Source: an uncultured bacterium
GTDB lineage: Bacteria > Verrucomicrobiota > Kiritimatiellia > CAIKKV01
Assembly (NCBI GenBank): GCA_938038445.1
Contig: CALHRZ010000032.1
Span: 1 to 53,986 of the forward strand
DNA length: 53,986 nucleotides
Reading direction: 5' to 3'
Of this stretch, positions 1 through 7,682 are shown piece after piece (the stretch's first letter is position 1; every line of letters begins with the position of its first letter). The notes below the pieces were generated by a model. It was given only the letters and a program-made list of their open reading frames with translations. It did no database searches and was not told where the DNA came from. Position numbers and translations under genes: made by a program.

Positions 1-196
1 AAATGCGCTGACAGTTCTGTTCGCGCGCCGTGAGGTGATACCACGCGCCAGCCACATTTACGCGCAAAGGTCGCGCCGTTCCCCCTGCGTCTCATAGAAC
101 ATCCCACCTGTCAATTCTCGAATCTGGAGACGTGACCCCAATGAGAAACCCTGGCTGTTGTTTCGCTGTGCAACGGGCCGACGCTGCACTCGAGGG
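1..196. other. Intergenic stretch at left edge
   Basis: I see no convincing gene or RNA in these bases. They lie downstream of the minus-strand URO-D-like gene. The segment near 131-145 reads GACGTGACCCCAATGAGAAA, which loosely resembles the GTCTGACCCCAAC string at 45446-45458; the match is too short to call a repeat. Confidence 0.4.
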
Positions 197-1429
197 TTAG
201 GCGGCGACGACTTCCATTGCGATTTCCGCCCAGCGCCAGAGGCGTTGCGGCTGATGCGCAACGGTGCTGATGTCCTTCAGAATCAATTCCAGCGGGCAGT
301 TGTAACGGGCGCAGATTTCAACGGAATGGCGGAGGTGGTTTCGCACGGCGTCCTCGGAAAAGGAAGGGGCGGCCAGTTGAGCGGGATTCGGTTTCCGAGA
401 ATAGACGTACAGCGTGCCGATTTGTTGGGCGGTTTTCTCCTCATCGGCCCAGGGGCTTACCGAGATTTTGCGCACGTTCGGGATAAGGCGAACCTGGTTG
501 ATTTTGTCGTGGAGCGGATCGCAGCAGCCGTAATAGACGAGGCCAAATCGCCTGAAGAGGGGCAGACACGGGCGGATTTCAAATTCTTCGAACATCTCGG
601 GGGAAACGGTACCCAGCATTTGAGCCAAGCCGAACATCCAGATGTCCCGAGTTCGCGGACGATCGGGATTGTAACCGGGCGCCGGCAGTTCTTCCGTAAA
701 CCCGCCCGTACAGTGAATCCACGGTTGGGGCCCGCACAGCCATCCGTTTTTTTCCATCTGATCGAGAAGGGTCATATAGCCCTTGACCATCCGTTGTACG
801 ATTTCCAGAACGAACGCGGGCCGGTCAATCAAGGCCATCAGGGCATCGTCGACGCTCATCCACATGGCCAGAGGATCCCACACGGAAAGGTAAGGTTCCC
901 ATCCCCAGGGCACCACTTCGAGGAGTCCGTCGAAGAGCCGATGCGCCACTTCGAGTCGGCGTGCCGTTTCCGCTTCGTCATGGCGGGCGACTGGCGTTTG
1001 GATGCGGTCGAGGTCCTTCTCGCTTTCAAACTGGTTCCGGTATGCATGGGAGACGACCGCATTGGTGGGATCGCTTACCCGGATCTCTTCCTGGATTCCG
1101 ACACCGAAACTGGAATGCGAGACGGCTTTTGAAACGCGGATGAGGGGCTCAACGACCATGTCCACCGGAAAGTGGCGCCAGCGGTAGAGGATCTGGAGGA
1201 GATGGATTTCGTAGTTGCGGCATTCCGGATCTTCGCACCGGGGGGTCAGTTCCTCATGGACGTTCATTTCGTTCCAGCAGACCTGGTCGATCATGACCAT
1301 CGGCCGTTCGGGCTGGAGGGCGTTCAGCCGTTTCCACAGACGTTTTTTTTCCTGCTGGATTGGAAGTGCGGCGATAGCGGCCACCTCGGCGGCTAATTTT
1401 CGGATACGGTCCACGTCACGTCGTGTCAT
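197..1429 (-). CDS. Uroporphyrinogen decarboxylase-like protein (URO-D/MtaA superfamily)
   Basis: This 410-residue cytosolic protein has the layout of the URO-D superfamily, which includes both haem-pathway decarboxylases and zinc-dependent methyltransferases that act with corrinoid proteins. Near residue 300 it has a short YYGCCDPLHDK segment; a cysteine or histidine here commonly binds zinc in the methyltransferase branch. The N-terminal arginine-rich signature expected of true HemE is not evident, so haem synthesis is unlikely. The start has a GAGGAA ribosome site that overlaps the stop of the upstream glycosidase-like gene (9-nt gap), so the two form an operon. No corrinoid protein is encoded nearby, and the substrate is unknown. 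Many PVC genomes carry large families of such proteins beside sugar-degradation genes. The superfamily call is firm; the function is open. Confidence 0.8.
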   Translation of the reverse strand: MTRRDVDRIRKLAAEVAAIAALPIQQEKKRLWKRLNALQPERPMVMIDQVCWNEMNVHEELTPRCEDPECRNYEIHLLQILYRWRHFPVDMVVEPLIRVSKAVSHSSFGVGIQEEIRVSDPTNAVVSHAYRNQFESEKDLDRIQTPVARHDEAETARRLEVAHRLFDGLLEVVPWGWEPYLSVWDPLAMWMSVDDALMALIDRPAFVLEIVQRMVKGYMTLLDQMEKNGWLCGPQPWIHCTGGFTEELPAPGYNPDRPRTRDIWMFGLAQMLGTVSPEMFEEFEIRPCLPLFRRFGLVYYGCCDPLHDKINQVRLIPNVRKISVSPWADEEKTAQQIGTLYVYSRKPNPAQLAAPSFSEDAVRNHLRHSVEICARYNCPLELILKDISTVAHQPQRLWRWAEIAMEVVAA

Positions 1430-1438
1430 AGCAGTTCC

Positions 1439-3025
1439 TCATTCGAGCGCTGCGGAGTCTTGGAGGAAGGGAATTCGGCCGGCCGCCGGATAGCCGCAAC
1501 TTTCGCCTTCGGAGGTGGGAGAGACCCAGAATGCGTAGAGGTTGCCGCGGTCGAGGCGGAACCGGAAACGGACGGGTCGTTTTTGGAGCGCTTCAAGGGT
1601 TTCGTGATTATGCCAGCGGATTCGGGCGCGGGTGCTGTTGCCGATGTAGGGAATACAGTTTTCGGTTTCGAAGCCCGGCAAAACACGGCCATCGGGATCG
1701 GCGATTTCAACTCGGAGCTCTGCGCCGGCCGTATTGGCATTGACGAAGAAACAGCGGCCGCTCGAAAAACGGAGAGGGCGAGTCAGCAAGGTGGCTCCGG
1801 GGTAACGAGCCTCCATGGAGGCGAAGCCATCTCGTCGGAGTTTGGCCAGTCCGACGGCGCCGTTCGCGTAGGTGCCGTTTGTGTGCCAGCAGGGGGTCTG
1901 GATCCGGGCGGGGTCGCCGGCGTAAGCCGAGTAATAGAACCAGAGTTCATCGCCGGCGATCACGCAGAGTCCGCCGGTGGATTCCACGTAGCCATAGTCC
2001 CATGAACCCGGTTCCCGACGGGGCGCGAGGAACGGGTCGCGCGAGGGGCGATACCAGTGAAAGCCGTCGCGGCTGTAGGCGAGGACGAGATCGGTGTATT
2101 TTGGGAGGCCGACCTTTTCCCCGATCGGGTTAGGGGGGCCGCGGTGAATCTGGAAGAAGCCGAGGAGGAGGGATTCATAGGCGACGGCGTCCAGATTGTA
2201 GAGTTGCGGCCAATCGTCGCCCGACGGGTCGAGATTATCTGCGCCGCACCAGAAGACCGGTTCGCCCTTCTGCCAATGTGCGGCTTGGAGAAACTCTTCA
2301 TGGTCGTGATAACGCCGGCAGCGGTAACGGGGAGGGATCCAGGCGCGGATGCTGAAGACCCAACGGTTAAGAAACGGATTGAAGAACATCGTGCTGCGGT
2401 CGTCGAGCGGACCTGTCGTTCCGATTTCCCGCCAATGGAACCCGTCTGCGGAGCAAAAGAGGCGGGCGGGAAAGCAACCGCCACGTTGGGGGGTATTGGG
2501 TTCACGGATCATCATTTTCCAGCGTTCCGACTCCGGGGCGCGAGGATCGGGGAAGACGGTGCCCGAGTCGGCCGAGATTTCCTCGGGCAGAACGAGGTTC
2601 GTGCCGGGAACGACGTCGTTGGGCGTCCGCGTCCAGTGAAGACCGTCTTCGCTTTCCGCGTGGCACATGGGGCCGAGGTAGCCGGCCATATACCACATGC
2701 GAAGACGGTGACGACATTCGTCCCACCAAAGACCGCCGCATTTTGGAAGCGCGCCTGGTGGCCGGGAGGGATGGCGTTCCCACGGGGTGGTGGGAAAAAA
2801 GACTGGGTTAGCGGGGTATTTAACGGCCGCGTGATAGCGCTGAGCGAAACCGGATTCTGCGATGAGGAAATCGTCCACGAAGAGTTGACGGCCGCCGTCA
2901 ATGGGGATGACGTCCGGCGGGCGTTCCAGCCAGGGAACGCGCATGGGTTGGCGGGTGTGAGGGTTTTCGGTGGAGGGAGGCCAATTTTCCGGGAGGAGGA
3001 TGCCGTTCGAGAGGGCTTGGGTCAT
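1439..3025 (-). CDS. Glycoside hydrolase-like five-bladed beta-propeller protein (GH32/43-like fold)
   Basis: The protein has 528 residues. Near residue 46 it has the motif RQLFVDDFLIAE, which marks a large planctomycete and verrucomicrobial group annotated as glycosyl hydrolase family 32-like. The acidic and aromatic blade motifs that follow (YHAAVKYPANPVF, WWDECRHRLRMWYMAGY, VLAYSRDGFHW) fit a beta-propeller sugar-binding or hydrolytic fold, with a beta-sandwich-like C-terminus around residues 410-510. I see no clear secretion signal, so it may act in the cytosol on imported sugars. It is the first gene of an operon with the URO-D-like gene and is divergent from the endonuclease Q gene. The start at 3025 has an AGGAA site 7 nt upstream. 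Catalytic residues cannot be assigned without a structural alignment, and the substrate is unknown. Confidence 0.7.
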   Translation of the reverse strand: MTQALSNGILLPENWPPSTENPHTRQPMRVPWLERPPDVIPIDGGRQLFVDDFLIAESGFAQRYHAAVKYPANPVFFPTTPWERHPSRPPGALPKCGGLWWDECRHRLRMWYMAGYLGPMCHAESEDGLHWTRTPNDVVPGTNLVLPEEISADSGTVFPDPRAPESERWKMMIREPNTPQRGGCFPARLFCSADGFHWREIGTTGPLDDRSTMFFNPFLNRWVFSIRAWIPPRYRCRRYHDHEEFLQAAHWQKGEPVFWCGADNLDPSGDDWPQLYNLDAVAYESLLLGFFQIHRGPPNPIGEKVGLPKYTDLVLAYSRDGFHWYRPSRDPFLAPRREPGSWDYGYVESTGGLCVIAGDELWFYYSAYAGDPARIQTPCWHTNGTYANGAVGLAKLRRDGFASMEARYPGATLLTRPLRFSSGRCFFVNANTAGAELRVEIADPDGRVLPGFETENCIPYIGNSTRARIRWHNHETLEALQKRPVRFRFRLDRGNLYAFWVSPTSEGESCGYPAAGRIPFLQDSAALE

Positions 3026-3039
3026 GGGAGGTTCCTGAA

Positions 3040-3068
3040 TTGCCAGACCATGGCATACCTTCTACAAT
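3040..3068 (+). promoter_or_regulatory. Sigma-70-type promoter for the endonuclease Q gene
   Basis: TTGCCA (3040-3045) is followed after exactly 17 bases by TACAAT (3063-3068). Transcription would start near 3075, which places the ATG at 3091 in the transcript and rules out the in-frame GTG-type extension beginning at 3040. Confidence 0.55.
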
Positions 3069-3090
3069 CCGGAGGAAGAGATCAAGAAAA

Positions 3091-4371
3091 ATGCCTTTTT
3101 CGATTGACTTTGCGAACGATTGGCTGGCCGATCTCCATCTTCATTCGCGTTATTCGCGGGCGACAAGTCCGGCGGGGGACCTTGTGGCGATTGGAGCGAG
3201 CGCTCGATGGAAAGGGATTCATCTGATTGGGACAGGGGACTGCCTGCATCCGGCGTGGATGCGGGAGTTGCGAGCGAATCTGGTAGAGAGGGCGGAGGGT
3301 TTTTTTGAGCCGGCACCGGCACTTGCCCGTGCGATGGAGCGAATAGTTCGGGACCGGTTGTCTGATGCGGAGGAATCGCGTTTTCGGGTGCCGCGGTTTG
3401 TGCTTCAGACGGAAGTCAGTACCCTCTTTCGGAGCGCGGGGAAGGGACGGCGGGTTCATCATGTGGTATTGGTTTCGTCCTGGGGAGGTGTTGAACGGAT
3501 GACGCAACGGCTAGGGCGGTATGGGCGGATGGAGTCGGACGGCCGGCCGATACTCCGTCTTTCCGCGCGCGATATGGTGTCGGAGGTTTTGGACGCGGAT
3601 GCCGGGGCCGTGATTATTCCGGCCCATATTTGGACGCCCTGGCATTCGCTGCTGGGCGCGCGGTTGGGGTTTGACTCGGTGGAGGCGTGTTTTGGCGACA
3701 TGGCGGATCGGATTTGGGCGCTGGAAACGGGGCTTTCCGCCGACCCGGCGATGTTGGGCCGCGTGAGTCATCTCGATCGGTTTCAAGCGGTTTCCAGTTC
3801 GGACGCCCATTCGCCGGATGGGATAGGGCGGGAGGCGACGGTGTTCCGGGGAATTTGCGATTTTCCAGGGCTTCGGGAGGCGCTTCGGACAGGAGAGGGA
3901 TTGGTGGGAACGTTGGAGTTTTTTCCGGAGGCGGGGAAGTATCATGCGGACGGTCATCGGCGTTGCGGGGTCTGTTGGATGCCCGAGGAGACGCGGCGGT
4001 GGGGAGGGCGGTGTCGGGTTTGCGGCAAGGCAGTGACGCGGGGTGTTTTATCGCGGGTGGAGGAACTGGCCGACCGGCGGCCGGCGCAAGCCCTTTGTCG
4101 CCGCACGTTTCTGCGGTTGCTGCCGTTGAAGACGGTGATTCGTTTGATGTGTGGGGCTTCTGAGCGCAGTCGGAGGGTGAATGCGCTTTATGGGCGAGTG
4201 GTGGCGTGGGCGGGGCCGGAGTTGCGGTTGTTGGTGGAGGGGATGGGTCCGTCCTGGGGTTCGGGGGAGGAACGGGAACTGGCGGGTGTATTGGAGGCGG
4301 TTCGGAAAGGGTTTTTACGGATTGAGCCGGGGTATGACGGTGTATTTGGGAGGGTTCATTGGGGTAGATGA
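3091..4371 (+). CDS. Endonuclease Q family PHP-domain nuclease
   Basis: The 426-residue protein begins with a PHP metal-binding motif (DLHLHSRYSRA) and carries a later aspartate/histidine motif (SSDAHSPDGIG). It then has the endonuclease Q hallmark EFFPEAGKYHADGHRRCGVC, a two-CxxC zinc ribbon (CGVC...CRVCGK) and GVLSRVEELADR. Endonuclease Q, characterised from Thermococcales, nicks DNA 5' of deaminated bases (hypoxanthine, uracil) and abasic sites, so the likely role is repair of deaminated DNA in the cytosol. The ATG at 3091 was chosen because the longer frame starts inside the promoter. The gene stands alone, is divergent from the glycosidase gene and convergent with the SulP gene. The family match is strong over the zinc ribbon; activity in a bacterium of this type is inferred. 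Confidence 0.87.
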   Translation: MPFSIDFANDWLADLHLHSRYSRATSPAGDLVAIGASARWKGIHLIGTGDCLHPAWMRELRANLVERAEGFFEPAPALARAMERIVRDRLSDAEESRFRVPRFVLQTEVSTLFRSAGKGRRVHHVVLVSSWGGVERMTQRLGRYGRMESDGRPILRLSARDMVSEVLDADAGAVIIPAHIWTPWHSLLGARLGFDSVEACFGDMADRIWALETGLSADPAMLGRVSHLDRFQAVSSSDAHSPDGIGREATVFRGICDFPGLREALRTGEGLVGTLEFFPEAGKYHADGHRRCGVCWMPEETRRWGGRCRVCGKAVTRGVLSRVEELADRRPAQALCRRTFLRLLPLKTVIRLMCGASERSRRVNALYGRVVAWAGPELRLLVEGMGPSWGSGEERELAGVLEAVRKGFLRIEPGYDGVFGRVHWGR

Positions 4372-4393
4372 TGTTTGTGAAGGGAGGAGGGGG

Positions 4394-6094
4394 TTATGGG
4401 GCGGTGGGGGTCAGAGGGAGGGACTTCAGGGTTTGAAATCCGGCTTCCACGGTGCGGAAGAAACGGTGGGCGCCGATCTGCCGGGTCAGGCCGGTGCGTT
4501 CCAGGACATCCATGACTTTCCACTTCACTTCAGCGAAGGCCGGTTGAATGCCGGATTCTGTGAGTGCCTGGCAGAGGTTGCGGAGGGTCTCTTCGCCGGA
4601 GGCGTCCAGATCGGTGATTCCGTCGCAGACGAAGAGGACGGCGCGGGCGTTGGGGAACCGATCGAGCGCCTCCGTCAGACTTTCCTCGAACGCTCGGGTA
4701 TTGGCAAAGTAGAGAGGGCTATCGAAGCGGAAGATGAGGACTTCCGGATCGAGATCCAGTCGATGGCGCTGGGCGTCGCGAAAGGTTCCATCCGGGTGGC
4801 GGGCGAGGAGAGCGGCGTGGGGGGTCATGGTTCGGTAGAGGAAGAGGGCGACAGAGAGGGACGCGCCGATGAGGATTCCTTCCACGATCTTTGGGGCGAG
4901 CAAAAGAGTTGCGAAAAATGTCACGAAGGCTGCGATTCCATCCTGCCGATTGACACGAACGATATGGAAGAGGGAGGGGAGGCGAATGAGGGGGACGACG
5001 GCGAGGATAATGATTGCGGCGAGAACGGAATGGGGAAGGGGGCGGAGGAGGGGGGTAAGAAACTGGAGGGTCACGATGACCGCGAGGCCGGCGACGAAGT
5101 TGGCCAGGCGGGTGCGGGCGCCGGCGGCGAGGTTGAGCGCGGTGCGGGAGAAGGAACCGCTGACGGGGTAGGCGCTGGTGAAGCTGCCCATGACGCGGGC
5201 GAGTCCCTGGCCGAGGAGTTCGCGGTCGAGATCGTATTTTTTTCGCGTTGAGAGAGAGACGGCGCGGGTAATGGCCATGACTTCCATAAAGCCGATGAGG
5301 GAGACGACAACGGCTCCGGGGAGTAAGGCAGGGATCAGGTGCCAGCAGCGAAGGGGCCAGGAGAGGGGTGGAAGGCCGCGCGGAAGAGGACCGAGGACGG
5401 CTCCGTGGTGAAGGGTTTCGTAGCGGGCGAGGCTGCTGAGCGCAAGGGCGGCAAGAAGGGAGAGGAGAAAGGCGGGCCAGCGGGGTTTGAGGCGGCGTAT
5501 CAGGAGGGCGAGGAGGAGGGCGAAGAGGCCGAAAACGAGGGCAAGGGGTTGCCATTGTTTCCAGGAAGCAAGGAGAGAAAAGACGTCCACGACAAAGACG
5601 CGCGAGCGGTCCATGGGGAGTCCTGTCAGGGGAGAGAGTTGGGAGAGGAGGATGACAAGCGCGCCACCGTTTGTGAAACCGGCGAGGACGGGGAAGGATA
5701 TGAAGTTGAAAACGGCGGTGAGGCGGAAAGCGGTGATGGCGAGGAGCACGGCGCCGGAAAGCAAGGAAAGGAGAAGGGCTTTCTCGGTATAGGGAACGGT
5801 AGCCAATTCAGCGCGGGAGGTATCGGAAAGAACGGCATGAACCAGGAGGGAGGTCATGGCGACGGGGCCGGTGGCGAGAATAGGACAGGAGCCGAAGAGG
5901 GTCGCGATCCAGAGAGGGATACAGGCGGCATAGAGGCCGTAAATGGGGGGGAGACCGGCGAGGTGGGCGTACGCCATTGACTGAGGAATGAGGACCATGG
6001 CGACCGCAAGACCGGCTGCGGTATCCGTGAACAGTACGCGGCGGCTGGGCCGCTTCTTCAAGAGAATGAGGAGGGGAAACGGTAATCGTCTCAC
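4394..6094 (-). CDS. SulP family (SLC26) anion transporter with STAS domain
   Basis: This 566-residue inner-membrane protein begins with a TM-rich transport domain (residues about 20-410) containing the SulP signature ADTAAGLAVAMVLIPQSMAY-like segment, the YGLYAACIP motif and a TGPVAMTSLL segment. A cytosolic STAS domain follows (residues about 435-550, with FDSPLYFANTRAFEESL and CDGITDLDASGEETL). The family carries sulfate, bicarbonate or other anions, by proton or sodium symport or by exchange. In a genome with sulfatases, sulfate is plausible but not shown. The start is a GTG at 6094 with an AAGGAAAG ribosome site. The gene converges on endonuclease Q with a 22-nt gap and stands alone. Confidence 0.93.
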   Translation of the reverse strand: MRRLPFPLLILLKKRPSRRVLFTDTAAGLAVAMVLIPQSMAYAHLAGLPPIYGLYAACIPLWIATLFGSCPILATGPVAMTSLLVHAVLSDTSRAELATVPYTEKALLLSLLSGAVLLAITAFRLTAVFNFISFPVLAGFTNGGALVILLSQLSPLTGLPMDRSRVFVVDVFSLLASWKQWQPLALVFGLFALLLALLIRRLKPRWPAFLLSLLAALALSSLARYETLHHGAVLGPLPRGLPPLSWPLRCWHLIPALLPGAVVVSLIGFMEVMAITRAVSLSTRKKYDLDRELLGQGLARVMGSFTSAYPVSGSFSRTALNLAAGARTRLANFVAGLAVIVTLQFLTPLLRPLPHSVLAAIIILAVVPLIRLPSLFHIVRVNRQDGIAAFVTFFATLLLAPKIVEGILIGASLSVALFLYRTMTPHAALLARHPDGTFRDAQRHRLDLDPEVLIFRFDSPLYFANTRAFEESLTEALDRFPNARAVLFVCDGITDLDASGEETLRNLCQALTESGIQPAFAEVKWKVMDVLERTGLTRQIGAHRFFRTVEAGFQTLKSLPLTPTAP

Positions 6095-6113
6095 CCAGCT
6101 TTCCTTTTTTTTC

Positions 6114-6142
6114 TATATCGCAACTGGGTGAGGTTCTGTCAA
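6114..6142 (-). promoter_or_regulatory. Promoter for the SulP transporter gene
   Basis: On the minus strand a perfect TTGACA (6142-6137) is followed after 17 bases by GATATA (6119-6114), about 20 bases before the GTG start at 6094. The -35 is ideal and the -10 is weak. Confidence 0.45.
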
Positions 6143-6193
6143 CAGGAATTCGTTGTTGGGAAAGCGAGCGAGTCGGGCGAGTCTGGGGTGTTC

Positions 6194-6223
6194 TTGACGG
6201 GGGGGGAGGGGATTGGGTATAAA
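6194..6223 (+). promoter_or_regulatory. Promoter for ilvE and possibly the mcsA-mcsB-clpC block
   Basis: TTGACG (6194-6199), an 18-base G-rich spacer and TATAAA (6218-6223) make a good sigma-70-type promoter, 26 bases upstream of the ATG at 6249. No CtsR-type heptad repeat is visible here, although mcsA, mcsB and clpC are CtsR targets in Firmicutes. Confidence 0.55.
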
Positions 6224-6248
6224 ATGGCCGCTAAGAAAAGGGGAGCCC

Positions 6249-7118
6249 ATGAAGATTTTCATGAACGGACGGCTGGTGCCGGAACCGCAGGCCAAAGTAT
6301 CGGTGTTCGATCACGGTCTTCTTTATGGCGACGGCGTTTTTGAAGGCATTCGGGTGTATCACGGGCGGGTTTTCAAGCTGGCGGAGCACGTGGATCGGTT
6401 GTTTCGTTCGGCGCGGGCGATAGCGCTTGAGATCCCCATGAGCCGGGAGGCGGTTGCGGAGGCTATTTGCCGCACCTGTCGGGCCAATAATTGTCGAGAG
6501 GGTTACGTTCGTGTCGTCGTGACGCGTGGGAAGGGGGAACTCGGGCTTAATCCTTTCACCTGTCGTGATCCTCAGATTATTATCATTGCGTCCGCGATTC
6601 AACTTTATCCGAAAGAGTTGTATGAGAAGGGGCTTCGCATCGTCACGGTGGGCACGATTCGGAATCATTCCGAAGCGATCAATCCGATGATCAAGAGTCT
6701 CAATTACCTCAACAACATTCTGGCCAAGATCGAAGCGATCAATGCCGGCACGCTGGAGGCCATCATGCTCAACCACGAGGGGAGGGTCGCGGAAGCGACC
6801 GGTGACAATATTTTCGCCGCTCGCGGGCGGGCTCTTTTGACGCCTCCTCCCAGTGCCGGGGCTTTGGCGGGCATTACGCGGGGCGTGGTTCTTGATTTGG
6901 CCCGCCAGCGGGGCTACGAGACGGCCGAAGCGACCATGACCCGGTATGATCTTTACACGGCCGACGAGGTGTTTTTGACGGGGACTGCGGCGGAGATTAT
7001 ATCGGTGACGGAGATTGACAAGCGCCTCATTGGCGACGGCAAACCGGGTCCGATCACCTGCGAGCTGCGCGAAGCATTCCATCAATATGCCGCCATGGAC
7101 GGCACGCCTATTGATTGA
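6249..7118 (+). CDS. ilvE: Branched-chain amino acid aminotransferase (PLP fold type IV)
   Basis: The 289-residue protein has the fold-type IV signature: an N-terminal VFDHGLLYGDGVFEGIR, the PLP lysine in NPMIKSLNYLNN and a C-terminal EVFLTGTAAEI loop. It exchanges amino groups between glutamate and the 2-oxo acids of leucine, isoleucine and valine. Length and motifs are ordinary for IlvE. A D-amino acid aminotransferase or 4-amino-4-deoxychorismate lyase would also fit the fold, but the GVFEGIR and NYLNNILAK segments favour IlvE. The start was chosen at 6249 because the longer frame (from 6213) would begin inside the -10 box. A GGGGAG ribosome site precedes it. The gene is first in a co-directional run to rnhB; mcsA follows 27 nt after its stop. 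Confidence 0.92.
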   Translation: MKIFMNGRLVPEPQAKVSVFDHGLLYGDGVFEGIRVYHGRVFKLAEHVDRLFRSARAIALEIPMSREAVAEAICRTCRANNCREGYVRVVVTRGKGELGLNPFTCRDPQIIIIASAIQLYPKELYEKGLRIVTVGTIRNHSEAINPMIKSLNYLNNILAKIEAINAGTLEAIMLNHEGRVAEATGDNIFAARGRALLTPPPSAGALAGITRGVVLDLARQRGYETAEATMTRYDLYTADEVFLTGTAAEIISVTEIDKRLIGDGKPGPITCELREAFHQYAAMDGTPID

Positions 7119-7145
7119 GGGAGCTTTAGGGGGGGAGAGATTTCG

Positions 7146-7682
7146 ATGCAATGCGAGGTCTGTCAGAAGGCGGAGGCGACTGTTCATTGGAAAGCCCAGG
7201 AGGGGGAGAAGGTGTTCGAGTGGAACCTTTGCGCCGAATGCGCTCAAAAGTTGTTTCAGACGTCTGGCGGCCCGCTTCCGTCCCTGATGGATGCGATTCT
7301 TGAGAATGAAGAGCAATCGGGCGAGGTCCCCCTTAAAGAGGAACGAGACGGAGTGGAATGTCCGGTTTGCCATATGCGTTGGCGGGATTATCGCAAAACG
7401 AAACGCATAGGTTGTGCGAATTGTTATGAGGTTTTCGCTTCATTTCTCACAAACTTTATCCGAGCCTGGCACAAAGGGGCGGAACACCACGTCGGCAAGG
7501 TCCCTCGAGGCGTTGCGGTTAAGGATTCCCGAAAGCGGGAGGACGAACTGCGCTTGCGTCTTCGCGAAGCGATCGAGGCGGAACGATACGAGGAGGCGGC
7601 TTGTTTGCGCGACGCTCTGAAGCGAAACGAGGGGGATTTTTCTTCTTCTTCTTCTTCTTCTTCTTCTTCTTCTTCGCCATGA
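7146..7682 (+). CDS. mcsA: McsA-like zinc-finger/UVR activator of protein arginine kinase, with a poly-serine tail
   Basis: This 178-residue protein has four CxxC pairs (CEVC near residue 3, CAEC near 30, CPVC near 77, CANC near 93) that should bind two zinc ions, then a UVR coiled-coil motif (residues about 128-163, with AIEAERYEEAACLRDAL). McsA binds and activates McsB and connects it to ClpC. The last residues are twelve serines encoded by a (TTC)n repeat, which is not usual for the family. The stop overlaps the mcsB start as ATGA, and mcsB has no ribosome site of its own, so mcsB translation should depend on ribosomes finishing mcsA. The GGGGGAG site upstream supports the chosen start. 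Confidence 0.9.
   Translation: MQCEVCQKAEATVHWKAQEGEKVFEWNLCAECAQKLFQTSGGPLPSLMDAILENEEQSGEVPLKEERDGVECPVCHMRWRDYRKTKRIGCANCYEVFASFLTNFIRAWHKGAEHHVGKVPRGVAVKDSRKREDELRLRLREAIEAERYEEAACLRDALKRNEGDFSSSSSSSSSSSSP
7640..7675 (+). repeat. (TTC)12 microsatellite at the mcsA-mcsB junction
   Basis: Twelve uninterrupted TTC units lie in the last codons of mcsA, read as TCT/TCG serine codons. The tract ends three bases before the mcsB ATG (7679). Gain or loss of whole units would keep both frames and only change the length of the serine tail. Confidence 0.97.

Noticed and set aside
7640..7675. On/off phase variation by the TTC tract
   Set aside because: The unit is three bases, so slippage changes only serine number. 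A frameshifting switch would need a unit that is not a multiple of three.
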